Of a DNA stretch of 48,205 bases, positions 7,920-16,571 are shown in pieces (the first letter of the stretch is position 1; every line of letters begins with the position of its first letter). A program made the translations under genes and the position numbers. The stretch lies in contig JALWRC010000047.1 in NCBI GenBank assembly GCA_027080725.1, forward strand, positions 15,573 through 63,777, read 5' to 3'. Under the pieces are notes generated by a model, which saw only the letters and a program-made list of their open reading frames with translations, was not told the DNA's origin and did not search any database. This DNA is from Saprospiraceae bacterium. GTDB lineage: Bacteria; Bacteroidota; Bacteroidia; Chitinophagales; Saprospiraceae.

Positions 7920-10193
7920 ATGGACATTTATCTCGTTATTATTTTGCTATTAGGTGTATTAGCAGTTTCAGATTTAATTATTGGGGTATCCAATGACGCG
8001 GTCAATTTTCTTAACACTGCTGTTGGGACGAAGATTGCCACATTCAAGTGGATTTTGCTTGTGGCGAGTCTCGGGGTGATATTAGGCGCCGTGACGTCAA
8101 GCGGTATGATGGAAGTGGCACGCAAGGGGATATTTCACCCGCAATTATTCACATTTCATGAAATAGTATTGATTTTTCTGGCCGTTATGGTGACGGATAT
8201 CCTGCTTCTGGATGCCTTCAACACGCTGGGGATGCCGACATCGACTACGGTATCTATTGTTTTCGAATTGTTAGGGGCCGCTGTGGGTATGGCAGTAATA
8301 AAATCCTCCTATATCGGGTCCAACCTTTCCGTTATGGAGTACATTAACTCGGGCAAGGCTTTATTCATTATCTCAGGTATTTTGCTATCGGTGGTGGTGT
8401 CTTTTACCGTCGGGGCGATATTGCAATACATTAGCCGGCTCATTTTTTCATTTGATTACCAAAAGGTGCCCAAATGGGTGACGGCTTTGTGGTCTGCATT
8501 TGTGATGACCTCTATCAGCTACTTCGTGATAGTCAAAGGGCTCAAATCAGCTACTTTTCTCGATAAAAGCACCCGGGAGATGTTCTTGAGTCATCCCCTG
8601 CAGATAGGGAGCTATATCTTTGGGGCATGGATAGTACTATCCGGCATCCTTATCTATCTTACGCGGGTTAATATTTTTAAAGTCATCATTCTCTTTGGGA
8701 CGTTTGCCTTGGCTGTCGCCTTTTCAGGCAATGATTTGGTCAATTTTATCGGAGTTCCATTGGCGGGATATGCTTCCTACATGGACTTTACGGCACATGG
8801 TGGTGCCGATGCCCACTCTTATTTGATGGAGGGACTGACAGGGAAGGTGAAGACCCCTTTGTATTTGTTGATGTTGGCCGGAGTGGTAATGATGGTTACA
8901 TTGTATTTCTCATCCAAGGCCAAGGCGGTGATTAAGACCTCCGTGGACCTCGGAAGACAAGGGGGCGGGGATGAGAAATTTGGCTCTTCGAGTTTGTCGC
9001 GTGCGATTGTGCGCTTCACTGTAAAAGCGAGTCAACGCATCCAGCGGATTCTGCCGGCACCGGTGATCAGTTATGTTCAACGCAGATTTGACGATACCCC
9101 TTTTAAGAGAATGGCCAAGGAGTTAAAGGAACTGGCACCTGAGTTTGATGTTATCCGGGGGGGAGTTACCTTGATGGTTGCAAGTATTTTGATTTCCGTG
9201 GCCACCGGGATGAAGTTGCCTTTGTCCACGACGTATGTGACCTTTATGGTGGCCATGGGAACTTCCTTTGCCGATGGGGCCTGGGGGAGAGAAAGTGCGG
9301 TGTACCGTGTATCAGGTGTCTTTTCGGTAATTGGAGGGTGGTTCTTTACCGCATTTATCGCATTTACGATAGCTTTCATTATGGTCAACCTCTTCTATTT
9401 TGGAGGATGGATTGGTGTATTTGTTATCCTGGCATTGGTGGCTTATGCGCTATATCGTACGCATATTTACCATTCCGAGAAAACCAGGGCACAGGATGAT
9501 GACCCGATATTGGAACTGGTAAATGTCAATAGGCAGAGCTTATCGGACAAAGGATTGTCGAGAATCAAGCGAGTCAATTCGGAAATGACGGCCATCCTGA
9601 ATCCCACAATTCAGGCGTTAAAGACCGAGGATTTGGCGGAGCTTTCTGCCATCAAGAAAAAATTTAATGCGTTGAATCGCAGGACGAAGAAGTGGAAAGA
9701 CAACTTAGATGAGACCATCGGAAAACTACCGGACGATACGGTGGATATTGCATTTTACTATGTGCAGATTCTGGATTATCTCAGAGAGATAACCCACAGT
9801 ATCATGCACATCTTTGACCCGGCTTACAAACATGTTGGCAATAATCACAAGCCCTTGCAAGAGGATCAGGTACAACAACTCCTGCAAATGTCATCCGATA
9901 CTTCTGCCTTTTTTAATCGCTTCATTGAAGTCCTGGAGAGTAAGAGGTTTGATGCATATCCGGATTTACTGAAGGAACATGAGGCATTGATAAAACAGAA
10001 TAATACTTTGCGTAAACTACAAATCAAACGCATCAAGAAAGGAGCCGTCGGTACACGCAATAGCTTGTTATACTTCAATATTCTCGCCGAATTTAAAAAT
10101 CTGGCTATTTTTGGATTAAATCTATTTAAGTCACAAAGAGACATGATTCAAGCGATTCAAGACGATGCACAGGATGCCCCTGTGGGTGAGTAA
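7920..10193 (+). CDS. Inorganic phosphate transporter, PHO4/Pit family, with PhoU-like C-terminus
   Basis: Inner-membrane phosphate permease of 757 residues. The family signature G-x-x-N-D appears twice, as expected for the two inverted PHO4 repeats: GVSNDAVNF (Asn25-Asp26) and FSGNDLVNF (Asn271-Asp272). About a dozen hydrophobic segments follow. After the last one (near residue 520) comes a charged, helical ~220-residue cytoplasmic tail (KKKFNALNRRTKKWKD, then conserved-looking DYLREITHSIMHI) that resembles a PhoU-type helical bundle. E. coli PitA has about 500 residues and no such tail, so this is the longer variant known from Bacteroidota. A GTG at 7875 could extend it by 15 residues, but the promoter position argues against this. 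A strong terminator follows at 10263. Confidence 0.93.
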   Translation: MDIYLVIILLLGVLAVSDLIIGVSNDAVNFLNTAVGTKIATFKWILLVASLGVILGAVTSSGMMEVARKGIFHPQLFTFHEIVLIFLAVMVTDILLLDAFNTLGMPTSTTVSIVFELLGAAVGMAVIKSSYIGSNLSVMEYINSGKALFIISGILLSVVVSFTVGAILQYISRLIFSFDYQKVPKWVTALWSAFVMTSISYFVIVKGLKSATFLDKSTREMFLSHPLQIGSYIFGAWIVLSGILIYLTRVNIFKVIILFGTFALAVAFSGNDLVNFIGVPLAGYASYMDFTAHGGADAHSYLMEGLTGKVKTPLYLLMLAGVVMMVTLYFSSKAKAVIKTSVDLGRQGGGDEKFGSSSLSRAIVRFTVKASQRIQRILPAPVISYVQRRFDDTPFKRMAKELKELAPEFDVIRGGVTLMVASILISVATGMKLPLSTTYVTFMVAMGTSFADGAWGRESAVYRVSGVFSVIGGWFFTAFIAFTIAFIMVNLFYFGGWIGVFVILALVAYALYRTHIYHSEKTRAQDDDPILELVNVNRQSLSDKGLSRIKRVNSEMTAILNPTIQALKTEDLAELSAIKKKFNALNRRTKKWKDNLDETIGKLPDDTVDIAFYYVQILDYLREITHSIMHIFDPAYKHVGNNHKPLQEDQVQQLLQMSSDTSAFFNRFIEVLESKRFDAYPDLLKEHEALIKQNNTLRKLQIKRIKKGAVGTRNSLLYFNILAEFKNLAIFGLNLFKSQRDMIQAIQDDAQDAPVGE

Positions 10194-10262
10194 TTGTAGA
10201 GGAATATTTTTCTCAGATAAACATTCCTAAAATTGACCTTTTGTCGTCTACAAGATATAGCC

Positions 10263-10302
10263 AAGGGATGAGGTGGCTAAAGTTCGCCTCATCCCTTTTT
10301 TA
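10263..10302 (+). terminator. Rho-independent terminator of the phosphate transporter gene
   Basis: AAGGGATGAGG (10263-10273) pairs perfectly with CCTCATCCCTT (10287-10297), followed by a T-run. It separates the transporter gene from the methyltransferase gene. Confidence 0.85.
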
Positions 10303-10350
10303 TTGCATAGATTTGTGCTTTGAATCTTCCAACGTTTAATTCTTTTACTC

Positions 10351-11319
10351 ATGAGTTACTTGCAATCCACCTACGATCTCTATTCTTCTGCTGCTACCAC
10401 TCCGGATGTAGGACTTTGCTGTACTACTACACCGATTTGGCAACTACCTGGGCTGGATATCCCCGGCATCATGCTCGAGATGAATTACGGATGTGGAAGC
10501 ACTGTCCATCCTCGTGATTTGTCCGGAGAGCCGACCGTCCTCTACCTTGGGGTAGGAGGAGGTATGGAACTCTTGCAGTTTGCTTATTTTAGCCGTCAAC
10601 AGGGTAAGATTATTGGCGTCGATGCTGTGGATGATATGCTGGAGGTTTGTGCCAAGAATCTCAAATTGGCCGAAACCCGAAATTCTTGGTTCTATGCTAA
10701 CTTTGTCGATTTAAGAAAAGGCAATGCATTGTCATTACCCCTTGATGATGAGAGTGTGGACATCGTAGCGCAAAATTGTCTATTCAATATTTTTAAGCAA
10801 TCGGATTTGGATACAGCCTTGTCCGAAGCGTTTCGTGTCCTCAAGCCCCGTGGTCGCCTGGTCTTGTCCGATCCGATTTGTGAGCAGGATATGCCCGAAA
10901 CATTACGGGAAGATGCCGATTTACGCGCCCTTTGCCTCTCCGGGGCGATCCCCTTCGAATCTTATATTGAGCGCCTGACGAACGCGGGATTTGCCACCAT
11001 CGAAGTGCGTGCGAGACGCCCGTATCGTATTCTTCCGGCGCATAAGTACGACATCCAAGAGCATCTCTTTATCGAAAGTGTCGAGATTGCAGCTATTAAG
11101 GATCCTATGCCGGAAGATGGCCCATGCGTTTTTAGCGGCAAGACGGCAATCTACTTCGGAGAAGAACCTTATTTTGATGATAAAAAGGGCCATCTGCTGG
11201 TCAATAATATGCCTCTCGCGATCTGTGACAAAACAGCGGAACAACTTCAGTCCTTAGACATCAAACACTTGCATATTACCCCTTCTACCTACTTTTATGA
11301 CGGTGGGGGATGCTGTTGA
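10351..11319 (+). CDS. arsM: ArsM-type arsenite methyltransferase (arsenosugar pathway type)
   Basis: A SAM-dependent methyltransferase of 322 residues. Motif I for SAM is VLYLGVGGG (63-71), with an acidic residue at IIGVDAVDDML and later VDIVAQNCLFNIF and VLKPRGRLVLSDP. The N-terminus carries a GLCCTTTP Cys pair (Cys23-24) and a YGCG (Cys48), Cys143 lies in the core, and the protein ends in GGGCC. These paired Cys, together with the 'MSYL...TTPDVGLCCTTTP' opening, match what I know of the ArsM enzymes linked to arsenosugar synthesis, where thiols bind As(III) for stepwise methylation. The usual radical-SAM partner ArsS is not adjacent. The preceding gene is a phosphate permease, a class that also admits arsenate. 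The family call is strong; the substrate is inferred. Confidence 0.82.
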   Translation: MSYLQSTYDLYSSAATTPDVGLCCTTTPIWQLPGLDIPGIMLEMNYGCGSTVHPRDLSGEPTVLYLGVGGGMELLQFAYFSRQQGKIIGVDAVDDMLEVCAKNLKLAETRNSWFYANFVDLRKGNALSLPLDDESVDIVAQNCLFNIFKQSDLDTALSEAFRVLKPRGRLVLSDPICEQDMPETLREDADLRALCLSGAIPFESYIERLTNAGFATIEVRARRPYRILPAHKYDIQEHLFIESVEIAAIKDPMPEDGPCVFSGKTAIYFGEEPYFDDKKGHLLVNNMPLAICDKTAEQLQSLDIKHLHITPSTYFYDGGGCC

Positions 11320-11418
11320 TGTGGTGCTTATAAAAATACGAAGGTGCTGTGTATTTGGTGTGTAACAACATTTTAAGGTGATTTTCTGTTATTATTATGA
11401 ACCTACAACAGATTCATT

Positions 11419-11823
11419 ATGCAATACTCCTCTCGCAGTAACCCCATTGTAGGATTTATTCTTTTGGTGGGATTTTTGGTGCTTGCCTTTTATTTCATAC
11501 AAGGGATGTTCTTACTCCTGAAATGGATTACCCCGGTTCTACTCATCGCTACATTGATTATTAACCGTCAGGTCTTGATTAACTATGGCAAGTGGATATA
11601 TAACTTGCTGCGTACAAATGTGTTGGTCGGATTACTCTACACCGTCTTAACCATCGTGGGCTTTCCTTTTGTGGCCGGCTTTTTGTTTCTCAAAGCGATT
11701 GGCGGTAATTATATCAAAAAGATGGAGCGCAGAGTGATTCAGGAGAAGGAAGGTGTTTTGACGGATTATGAAATTGTGGACTCTGAAGTACAAGAGACCG
11801 ATTATTTGGAACTTGACCAATAA
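11419..11823 (+). CDS. Small membrane protein of unknown function
   Basis: A 134-residue protein with about three hydrophobic segments: residues ~10-32, ~35-48, and ~66-92 with a central Gly-Phe-Pro. A short basic stretch (KKMERR) and an acidic C-terminal tail (EVQETDYLELDQ) follow. It has no signal peptide cleavage site and no recognised domain. It lies 33 bp before the glycosyltransferase gene on the same strand, so the two may be co-transcribed; an accessory role in the membrane is possible but unproven. Confidence 0.7.
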   Translation: MQYSSRSNPIVGFILLVGFLVLAFYFIQGMFLLLKWITPVLLIATLIINRQVLINYGKWIYNLLRTNVLVGLLYTVLTIVGFPFVAGFLFLKAIGGNYIKKMERRVIQEKEGVLTDYEIVDSEVQETDYLELDQ

Positions 11824-11856
11824 TAGGGGTACTTAGAAATGTGCATGTATGAATAG

Positions 11857-13050
11857 ATGGATTCAATGTGGTTAATGTACCTTCTTTTTGGGGGATTTTC
11901 GATTCCATTGTGGTTAACTTTTTTTACGATTCTACTGTCTTTGTCCTATGCGTGCGTTTTATTATGGGTGTATTCCAATAATCGGACTGGACTTCACTCC
12001 TCTTTAACCGCTAACAAAGGATGCTCGACAGCCGGACCGGATTTCCCCGGTATTTCAGTAATCATTCCGGTGAGAAATGAAGCAAACCATCTTCCGGCCC
12101 TCTTGGGGGATATCGCGAGATTGCGGTACTCCGGTGAGTTTGAAGTGCTATTTGTAGACGACCACAGCACAGATTATTCTGTGTTAATCATTTCGGATTG
12201 TCCAATAAAGCAGGTGAAATGCCTTCCTTTGCCGGATGGATTGGAAGGGAAAAAATCGGCACTGGATTATGCCATTCGACGATGTTCCTATCCACTTATC
12301 GTCTGCACCGATGGGGATGTCCGATTACCCTCCGGGTGGTTGGTGAAGATCGGAGACAACTACTGCAGTGGGCAATGGGATTTTTGTGCGTTTCCGGTAT
12401 TTGTGCAGCAGGGAAGTAGTCCGATGTCCCACTTTCAATGGATGGAATACCTCGGGATGGCGGGCGTTACACGCGCGGGAATAGTCAGTTCGACCTTCTT
12501 TTTGGCCAATGGAGCCAATATGGCCTTTACACGTGCGGGGTATGAAATGGTGGATGGATTTTCTGGGAATGAACACCTTGCCTCCGGAGATGATGTTTTT
12601 CTCGTGAATAAATTTGCCACCATCCCCAACCTCAAGGTGGCTCATTCTGTCGAACCCGCCGTGCTGACAGAACCTGTAGAAAGGATATCGGAACTTTTCC
12701 GGCAACGAATGCGTTGGGGAGGGAAGAATGTTCAGCACACTTCATTTGTTTTTAAAATGCTCATATGGCTAACCGGGCTTGCCAACGTTTTTGTATTGCT
12801 GTCCGTCCTAACCTTACCTTGGTTAGATGGATATAGACGATGGATGATAACCGGAATCATTATTAAGCTTATAGCGGATTATGCCTACTTGAGAGGCCTT
12901 GCTAAAATTTTCAACCAAGCGTGGCCCGGGCTGTATCCCTTTGTCGTTGGATGGTTGGTCAATACCCTTTACATTACTTTTGTCGCTCCCTGGATCTTCT
13001 TCATCCCATCTACCACGTGGAAAAACCGAAGGGTGAAGACACACTGTTAG
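11857..13050 (+). CDS. Family 2 glycosyltransferase, membrane-bound
   Basis: A 397-residue inner-membrane GT-A enzyme. A transmembrane segment (residues ~8-38) precedes the catalytic domain. It opens with SVIIPVRNEA (67-76) for nucleotide-sugar binding, then has FVDDHSTD (99-106), the metal-binding TDGDV (151-155), and QRMRW at 283-287, which is the QxxRW acceptor/processivity motif. Two or three transmembrane segments close the protein (LANVFVLLSVL onwards). It transfers a sugar from an activated donor to a lipid or polysaccharide; donor and product cannot be told from sequence. No other polysaccharide genes flank it. The stretch GYEMVDG is encoded across a copy of the 16-bp motif GGTATGAAATGGTGGA (12539-12554) that recurs elsewhere in the window. 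Confidence 0.9.
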   Translation: MDSMWLMYLLFGGFSIPLWLTFFTILLSLSYACVLLWVYSNNRTGLHSSLTANKGCSTAGPDFPGISVIIPVRNEANHLPALLGDIARLRYSGEFEVLFVDDHSTDYSVLIISDCPIKQVKCLPLPDGLEGKKSALDYAIRRCSYPLIVCTDGDVRLPSGWLVKIGDNYCSGQWDFCAFPVFVQQGSSPMSHFQWMEYLGMAGVTRAGIVSSTFFLANGANMAFTRAGYEMVDGFSGNEHLASGDDVFLVNKFATIPNLKVAHSVEPAVLTEPVERISELFRQRMRWGGKNVQHTSFVFKMLIWLTGLANVFVLLSVLTLPWLDGYRRWMITGIIIKLIADYAYLRGLAKIFNQAWPGLYPFVVGWLVNTLYITFVAPWIFFIPSTTWKNRRVKTHC

Positions 13051-13126
13051 TGCGATGATGAAAACTCTTAGATGTTTAGTTATTTTTTGCGTGGGGCACT
13101 ACATTCAGAGAAAAATAGCTTCGGTT

Positions 13127-13160
13127 GCTATGTATATTTATTCCTTGCGCGGAGCACTAA
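13127..13160. repeat. Half of a dispersed palindromic element (GCGCGGAGCAC arm)
   Basis: Reading GCTATGTATATT, a short gap, then TTGCGCGGAGCACTAA, this matches the reverse complement of the insert in the RNase P RNA gene (37901-37935) over about 28 positions with few differences. It lies between the glycosyltransferase gene and the convergent gliding-motility-type gene. A weaker copy of the arm (GCGTGGGGCACTA) precedes it at 13090-13102. Confidence 0.6.
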
Positions 13161-13164
13161 TCCA

Positions 13165-14973
13165 CTAACGAATTAAAGTGACATCCCCTTGTAACGATGA
13201 ACTAAAATCACACTTTCCATTCATCTTGCCTTCATATAATAAGGTATATACATAAACACCTACCGGAACGGGTTTGCCCTTGTAGGTGCCGTCCCAACGC
13301 TCGTTGACATTCTCCGTAGCAAATACTTTTTCTCCCCAACGATTGAATATAGACAGTTGGAAGGTGCTAAAACTCAAAGTAGAGAATACCGTTGAGTCAG
13401 TTACTATCCCAAATTTGTCATTGACATTGTCGCCGTTGGGGGTGAAGGCCTTGGGGATGGTTAAATTCGGATCAGGGGTGTTGAAGACATATTTGGTGGA
13501 GTAGGTAATGGTTGACCCACAAAAATTAAACTGCTCGTTGATAACCGTCGTATCGCGTGTGATGGTTAGGGTAACTCCCCGTCTTTTGTCAAACACTTTA
13601 AGGACTTCGCCGGTGCAATGAAAGCTCGGTTCTTCGCCACTTTGCGGACTAATCTCACAAATAGTGGTATCCATGGTCTCTACATCGGAGAATTGGAAGG
13701 TGTCTGTTTTGAATAAATTGGTCATTATATTTTGCACGAGTAAAGTATCCTCCTTTGTGGGGAGTGTCTCAATAACGGTATCCTTTTGGATGTAAGAGAT
13801 AGAATTACATCCCATTCCCAAGAGAAATGCAGGCGTGGCGGTTTTGCCTACATAATGAAGAAATGTTGAATCATTGATGGCTGCCTGATTGGTGATGACC
13901 AGGTCCAGATTATCTCCCCCATTGGTATTTAAAACGGCAATAGGAGGTGTAGTAAGGGCGTAATCCAAGCTGTCGTCAAAGTCATCATAGGCAAATTGGG
14001 CATTGACTACTCCTGTTTCTCCTAATAGAGTAAATGAAAGAAAGTTGATCGTATCTTCCTTCAAAGAGTCATATTGGTAGTACAAAAGGGTATTCAGGTT
14101 ACCCAAAAGCGTGCCTTCTCCTTTTCCGGTGAACCGTTCTCCCGTATTGGTAATATTGCCATCGGTATCAAATTGAATCAAGCGTCTCGAAAAAGGCAAC
14201 CCGGAAGTGTCCTTTAGTTCGTTACTGCTGCCGACGATATAGTAAGAATTAAATGCAAACAACGGATTGGACACCATTTCATACTTCTGAGGGATGACTT
14301 TGGACCAGATTAGGCTTCCGTTGGCACTAAATTTACTAAGCAATGGGAATGTGTCTGCAAAACCCACTGTTAGTATATTTCCCCCTTCGACCAATGCCAG
14401 TTTGTCGAAATTTGAATAATCCTCATAGGTCTGGCGCCAAAGCAAATTGCCTGCGTTACTAAATTTGTACAAAGAAGATGCGTTTGCTGCAGTACCTGCC
14501 CCGGATTCATATGTGCTCAAATAGATATCCCCTGAGGTATTGATTTTTGTGTCAGTGATTTTTAGTAGGGCACTATGTGTATTGTAATGGAAAGCGCGAA
14601 GGACGGTCTGGTCTTCGCTGATAATTAGGACTGTCAACTGAGGCAAAGATGAGGCCTTGTCCGTTGACAGCCCTGCTACGTACATCGCATTTGTCTGATC
14701 CACAACAAGGTGTAAATCTTTGAATTCTTTTAGTAGGGAGTCGCTGTAACTGTGGTGCCATACTAATGTCCCACAGGTGTCGTATTTGATTAACTGAAAG
14801 AATGTAGAGTCACTATCCAACTCATTCATCACTAAGAATCCGCCTTCAGCCGTGGGAGCAATACTGACATTCCTTTTTTTAGCCGGATTTTTAATTTGCT
14901 TGAAGTAAAATTGTTGTCCTGAGAGGGATACTCCCATTAGTAAGCCTATGACAATCAGTAGAAAATTTCGCAT
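13165..14973 (-). CDS. T9SS type B protein with gliding-motility-associated C-terminal domain
   Basis: A 602-residue secreted protein. A signal peptide (LLIVIGLLMGVSLSGQ) is followed by ~480 residues of beta-rich repeats with the look of a low-complexity propeller or kelch-type domain (repeated 'YDTxG', 'KFSNAGNLLWRQTY', 'KFSANGSLIWSKV', 'FDTDGNITNTG'). The last ~90 residues are a clear CHU_C / gliding-motility C-terminal domain: 'IPKAFTPNGDNVNDKF', 'IFNRWGEKVF', 'WDGTYKGKPVPVGVYVY' and a terminal 'GDVTLIR'. This type B signal directs export by T9SS and, where studied, surface attachment by PorV/SprF-type partners. A TAnnTTTG-like element (TACCTTTA) lies on the minus strand at 15009-15002. 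The ligand is unknown. Confidence 0.92.
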   Translation of the reverse strand: MRNFLLIVIGLLMGVSLSGQQFYFKQIKNPAKKRNVSIAPTAEGGFLVMNELDSDSTFFQLIKYDTCGTLVWHHSYSDSLLKEFKDLHLVVDQTNAMYVAGLSTDKASSLPQLTVLIISEDQTVLRAFHYNTHSALLKITDTKINTSGDIYLSTYESGAGTAANASSLYKFSNAGNLLWRQTYEDYSNFDKLALVEGGNILTVGFADTFPLLSKFSANGSLIWSKVIPQKYEMVSNPLFAFNSYYIVGSSNELKDTSGLPFSRRLIQFDTDGNITNTGERFTGKGEGTLLGNLNTLLYYQYDSLKEDTINFLSFTLLGETGVVNAQFAYDDFDDSLDYALTTPPIAVLNTNGGDNLDLVITNQAAINDSTFLHYVGKTATPAFLLGMGCNSISYIQKDTVIETLPTKEDTLLVQNIMTNLFKTDTFQFSDVETMDTTICEISPQSGEEPSFHCTGEVLKVFDKRRGVTLTITRDTTVINEQFNFCGSTITYSTKYVFNTPDPNLTIPKAFTPNGDNVNDKFGIVTDSTVFSTLSFSTFQLSIFNRWGEKVFATENVNERWDGTYKGKPVPVGVYVYTLLYEGKMNGKCDFSSSLQGDVTLIR

Positions 14974-15065
14974 GTTGTGAATGGTTGTATGAAAGAGAAG
15001 ATAAAGGTACGCCTAATACTTGATTGGACACCAATACGCTCTACAAAAAATTGTTATAATGACCT

Positions 15066-15986
15066 TCACTTATTAACGAAATAGCGGATACCGAAATTGT
15101 ACGTATAGATTTTGGTATTTACAGTAGAATTGAAGAATCGAGTCCATATTACCTCTGCCAAAATGCGATGGGATAGGGCATATTTATACCCCAATCCATA
15201 CTGGTTGTAGGGCGAATAACCGGTAGTGCTTACGATGCCCCGTTCCTCAACTTCTTGGACGCTTGTACCCCACTGTGGGGCAGCGTTGATGAGCCAGTAT
15301 ATCGTGTGGGTACTGTTGGGGAAATAACTCAGGATAATAGAGACCGGTGTGCTGTATTGGTAGTATCCGACGGCTTTGCCAAACATGGCTTTGCCTATGT
15401 TTTCAATAATAAGATCGGATTCAACAAAAAGGGAAACCTTTGAAGAGACGTTGTGGTCGTAATACAATTGGGTGTGAAAGCTATACCAACTCCAATCCAG
15501 AAACCCATTGGTACTGCTTCCTTCCAAGTCAGATTTAGTTGGTATGTAAACGGTTTGTTGAATGGAGAAATTGGGAATGGAGGCAATGGGTGCCAGTTTC
15601 CATCGAAGCCCTATTGCGGTCCACCCTGAACGGGCATAACCAGTGGCCCCGGAAGTGTTAAAGCGACCTTTATTCGACCATTTCAAGGCCCTAAATGTAG
15701 GGTCTTTGGCTGCTAAGGTCTGAGCGACGCTACGCAACTTGATGTCGAGGCCAATATTGAGTTTTGTGGAGAGTCCGTAAAGAAACTGGAGGTCAGAGGT
15801 AAAGAAATCGTATCTCGAATTCAACCGTCCTAGCGCTTGACCTTGGGTGAAGTAGTTGTTGAAGAGATGCACCTCGTATCCTCCCCGGTCGTACAATTTT
15901 GAGGGGAGATAGCGCCCCCCTTCTTGTTGTGCAAATAGAGTGGAAGACATGAAAATAAAGAGTAGAAGAATACTTCGAGTAATCAT
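15066..15986 (-). CDS. Outer-membrane beta-barrel protein of unknown function
   Basis: A 306-residue exported protein. A signal peptide (ILLLFIFMSSTLFAQ, cleaved after AQ) precedes a mature chain of alternating hydrophobic and polar residues rich in Tyr, Trp, Phe and Gly (for example YGLGYKYALSHRILAEVIW). It ends in a strand with terminal aromatic and basic residues (NFGIRYFVNK), the usual pattern of small outer-membrane barrels. Twelve or so strands are plausible. No ligand or family beyond 'transporter-like barrel' is justified. It lies 92 bp upstream of the T9SS gene 13165-14973 on the same strand. The 585-bp region above it (15987-16571) has no gene, only the two palindromic repeats and the icd terminator. 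Confidence 0.78.
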   Translation of the reverse strand: MITRSILLLFIFMSSTLFAQQEGGRYLPSKLYDRGGYEVHLFNNYFTQGQALGRLNSRYDFFTSDLQFLYGLSTKLNIGLDIKLRSVAQTLAAKDPTFRALKWSNKGRFNTSGATGYARSGWTAIGLRWKLAPIASIPNFSIQQTVYIPTKSDLEGSSTNGFLDWSWYSFHTQLYYDHNVSSKVSLFVESDLIIENIGKAMFGKAVGYYQYSTPVSIILSYFPNSTHTIYWLINAAPQWGTSVQEVEERGIVSTTGYSPYNQYGLGYKYALSHRILAEVIWTRFFNSTVNTKIYTYNFGIRYFVNK

Positions 15987-16283
15987 TTTGGTTTCTTTTT
16001 AAAGAGGTTTAAAGTATTGCGATATTCCCCCTTTCACTACAAAACGGATCGCATTTCTTTGATTAGTTGTTAAGTGAAAGGGTGTATTTTTTAGGCTCAA
16101 AACTATCACAAAATGTGAATATACAGGAATAAAAAACAAAAGTCGTCGGATTCCTGACAGTCAATTTCGGCTTCTTGTGGAAATAGTAGTAATATGCATG
16201 TGTCATGGTTGCGCCGCTTGCTCCTTTGAGTATTTTAGGTGGTGCTTGCCAGAAGATACATCTCTAATTTTGAAGCGTTTTCT

Positions 16284-16312
16284 TGCAGGCACTAGTGCTT
16301 CAGCAACAAAGT
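16284..16312. repeat. Degenerate copy of the GCACTAGTGCTTCAG element
   Basis: GGCACTAGTGCTTCAGCAACAAAG shares the centre and right arm with the better-preserved palindrome at 16436-16477. Its left arm (TCTTGCA) has decayed. Confidence 0.6.
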
Positions 16313-16435
16313 TCATCCAGTATTAAGCGCAGCTATTTTTCTATGAATCGAGGCGCTCAAACGGGAGTTATGCCATAGCATAATGACGATTTGAGCAACA
16401 AAGAGTCAGAGGAAAAGAGCAAGCTTATACTATAT

Positions 16436-16477
16436 TTATTTTGTTCCTGACGCACTAGTGCTTCAGGAACAAAATAA
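16436..16477. repeat. 15-bp perfect inverted repeat with a palindromic loop
   Basis: The arms 16436-16450 and 16463-16477 are perfectly complementary (core TTTTGTTCCTGA / TCAGGAACAAAA). The 12-nt loop contains the 10-bp palindrome GCACTAGTGC. It lies immediately beyond the icd terminator hairpin. The loop-arm junction is repeated, decayed, at 16284-16312. Confidence 0.9.
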
Positions 16478-16511
16478 CCCCATATCGACACCTAATGGAG
16501 CGATATGGGGT
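16477..16511 (-). terminator. Terminator hairpin of isocitrate dehydrogenase gene
   Basis: ACCCCATATCG (16477-16487) pairs perfectly with CGATATGGGGT (16501-16511), 11 bp with a 13-nt loop. On the minus strand it is followed by a T-rich stretch (TTATTTTGTT). It sits 60 bp past the icd stop codon. Confidence 0.65.
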
Positions 16512-16571
16512 AAGTTTTCGCCTTATTCTCCCCTGGAGATTTCCTTTTGGGTTGCGTTTATTAGAGCAAAT

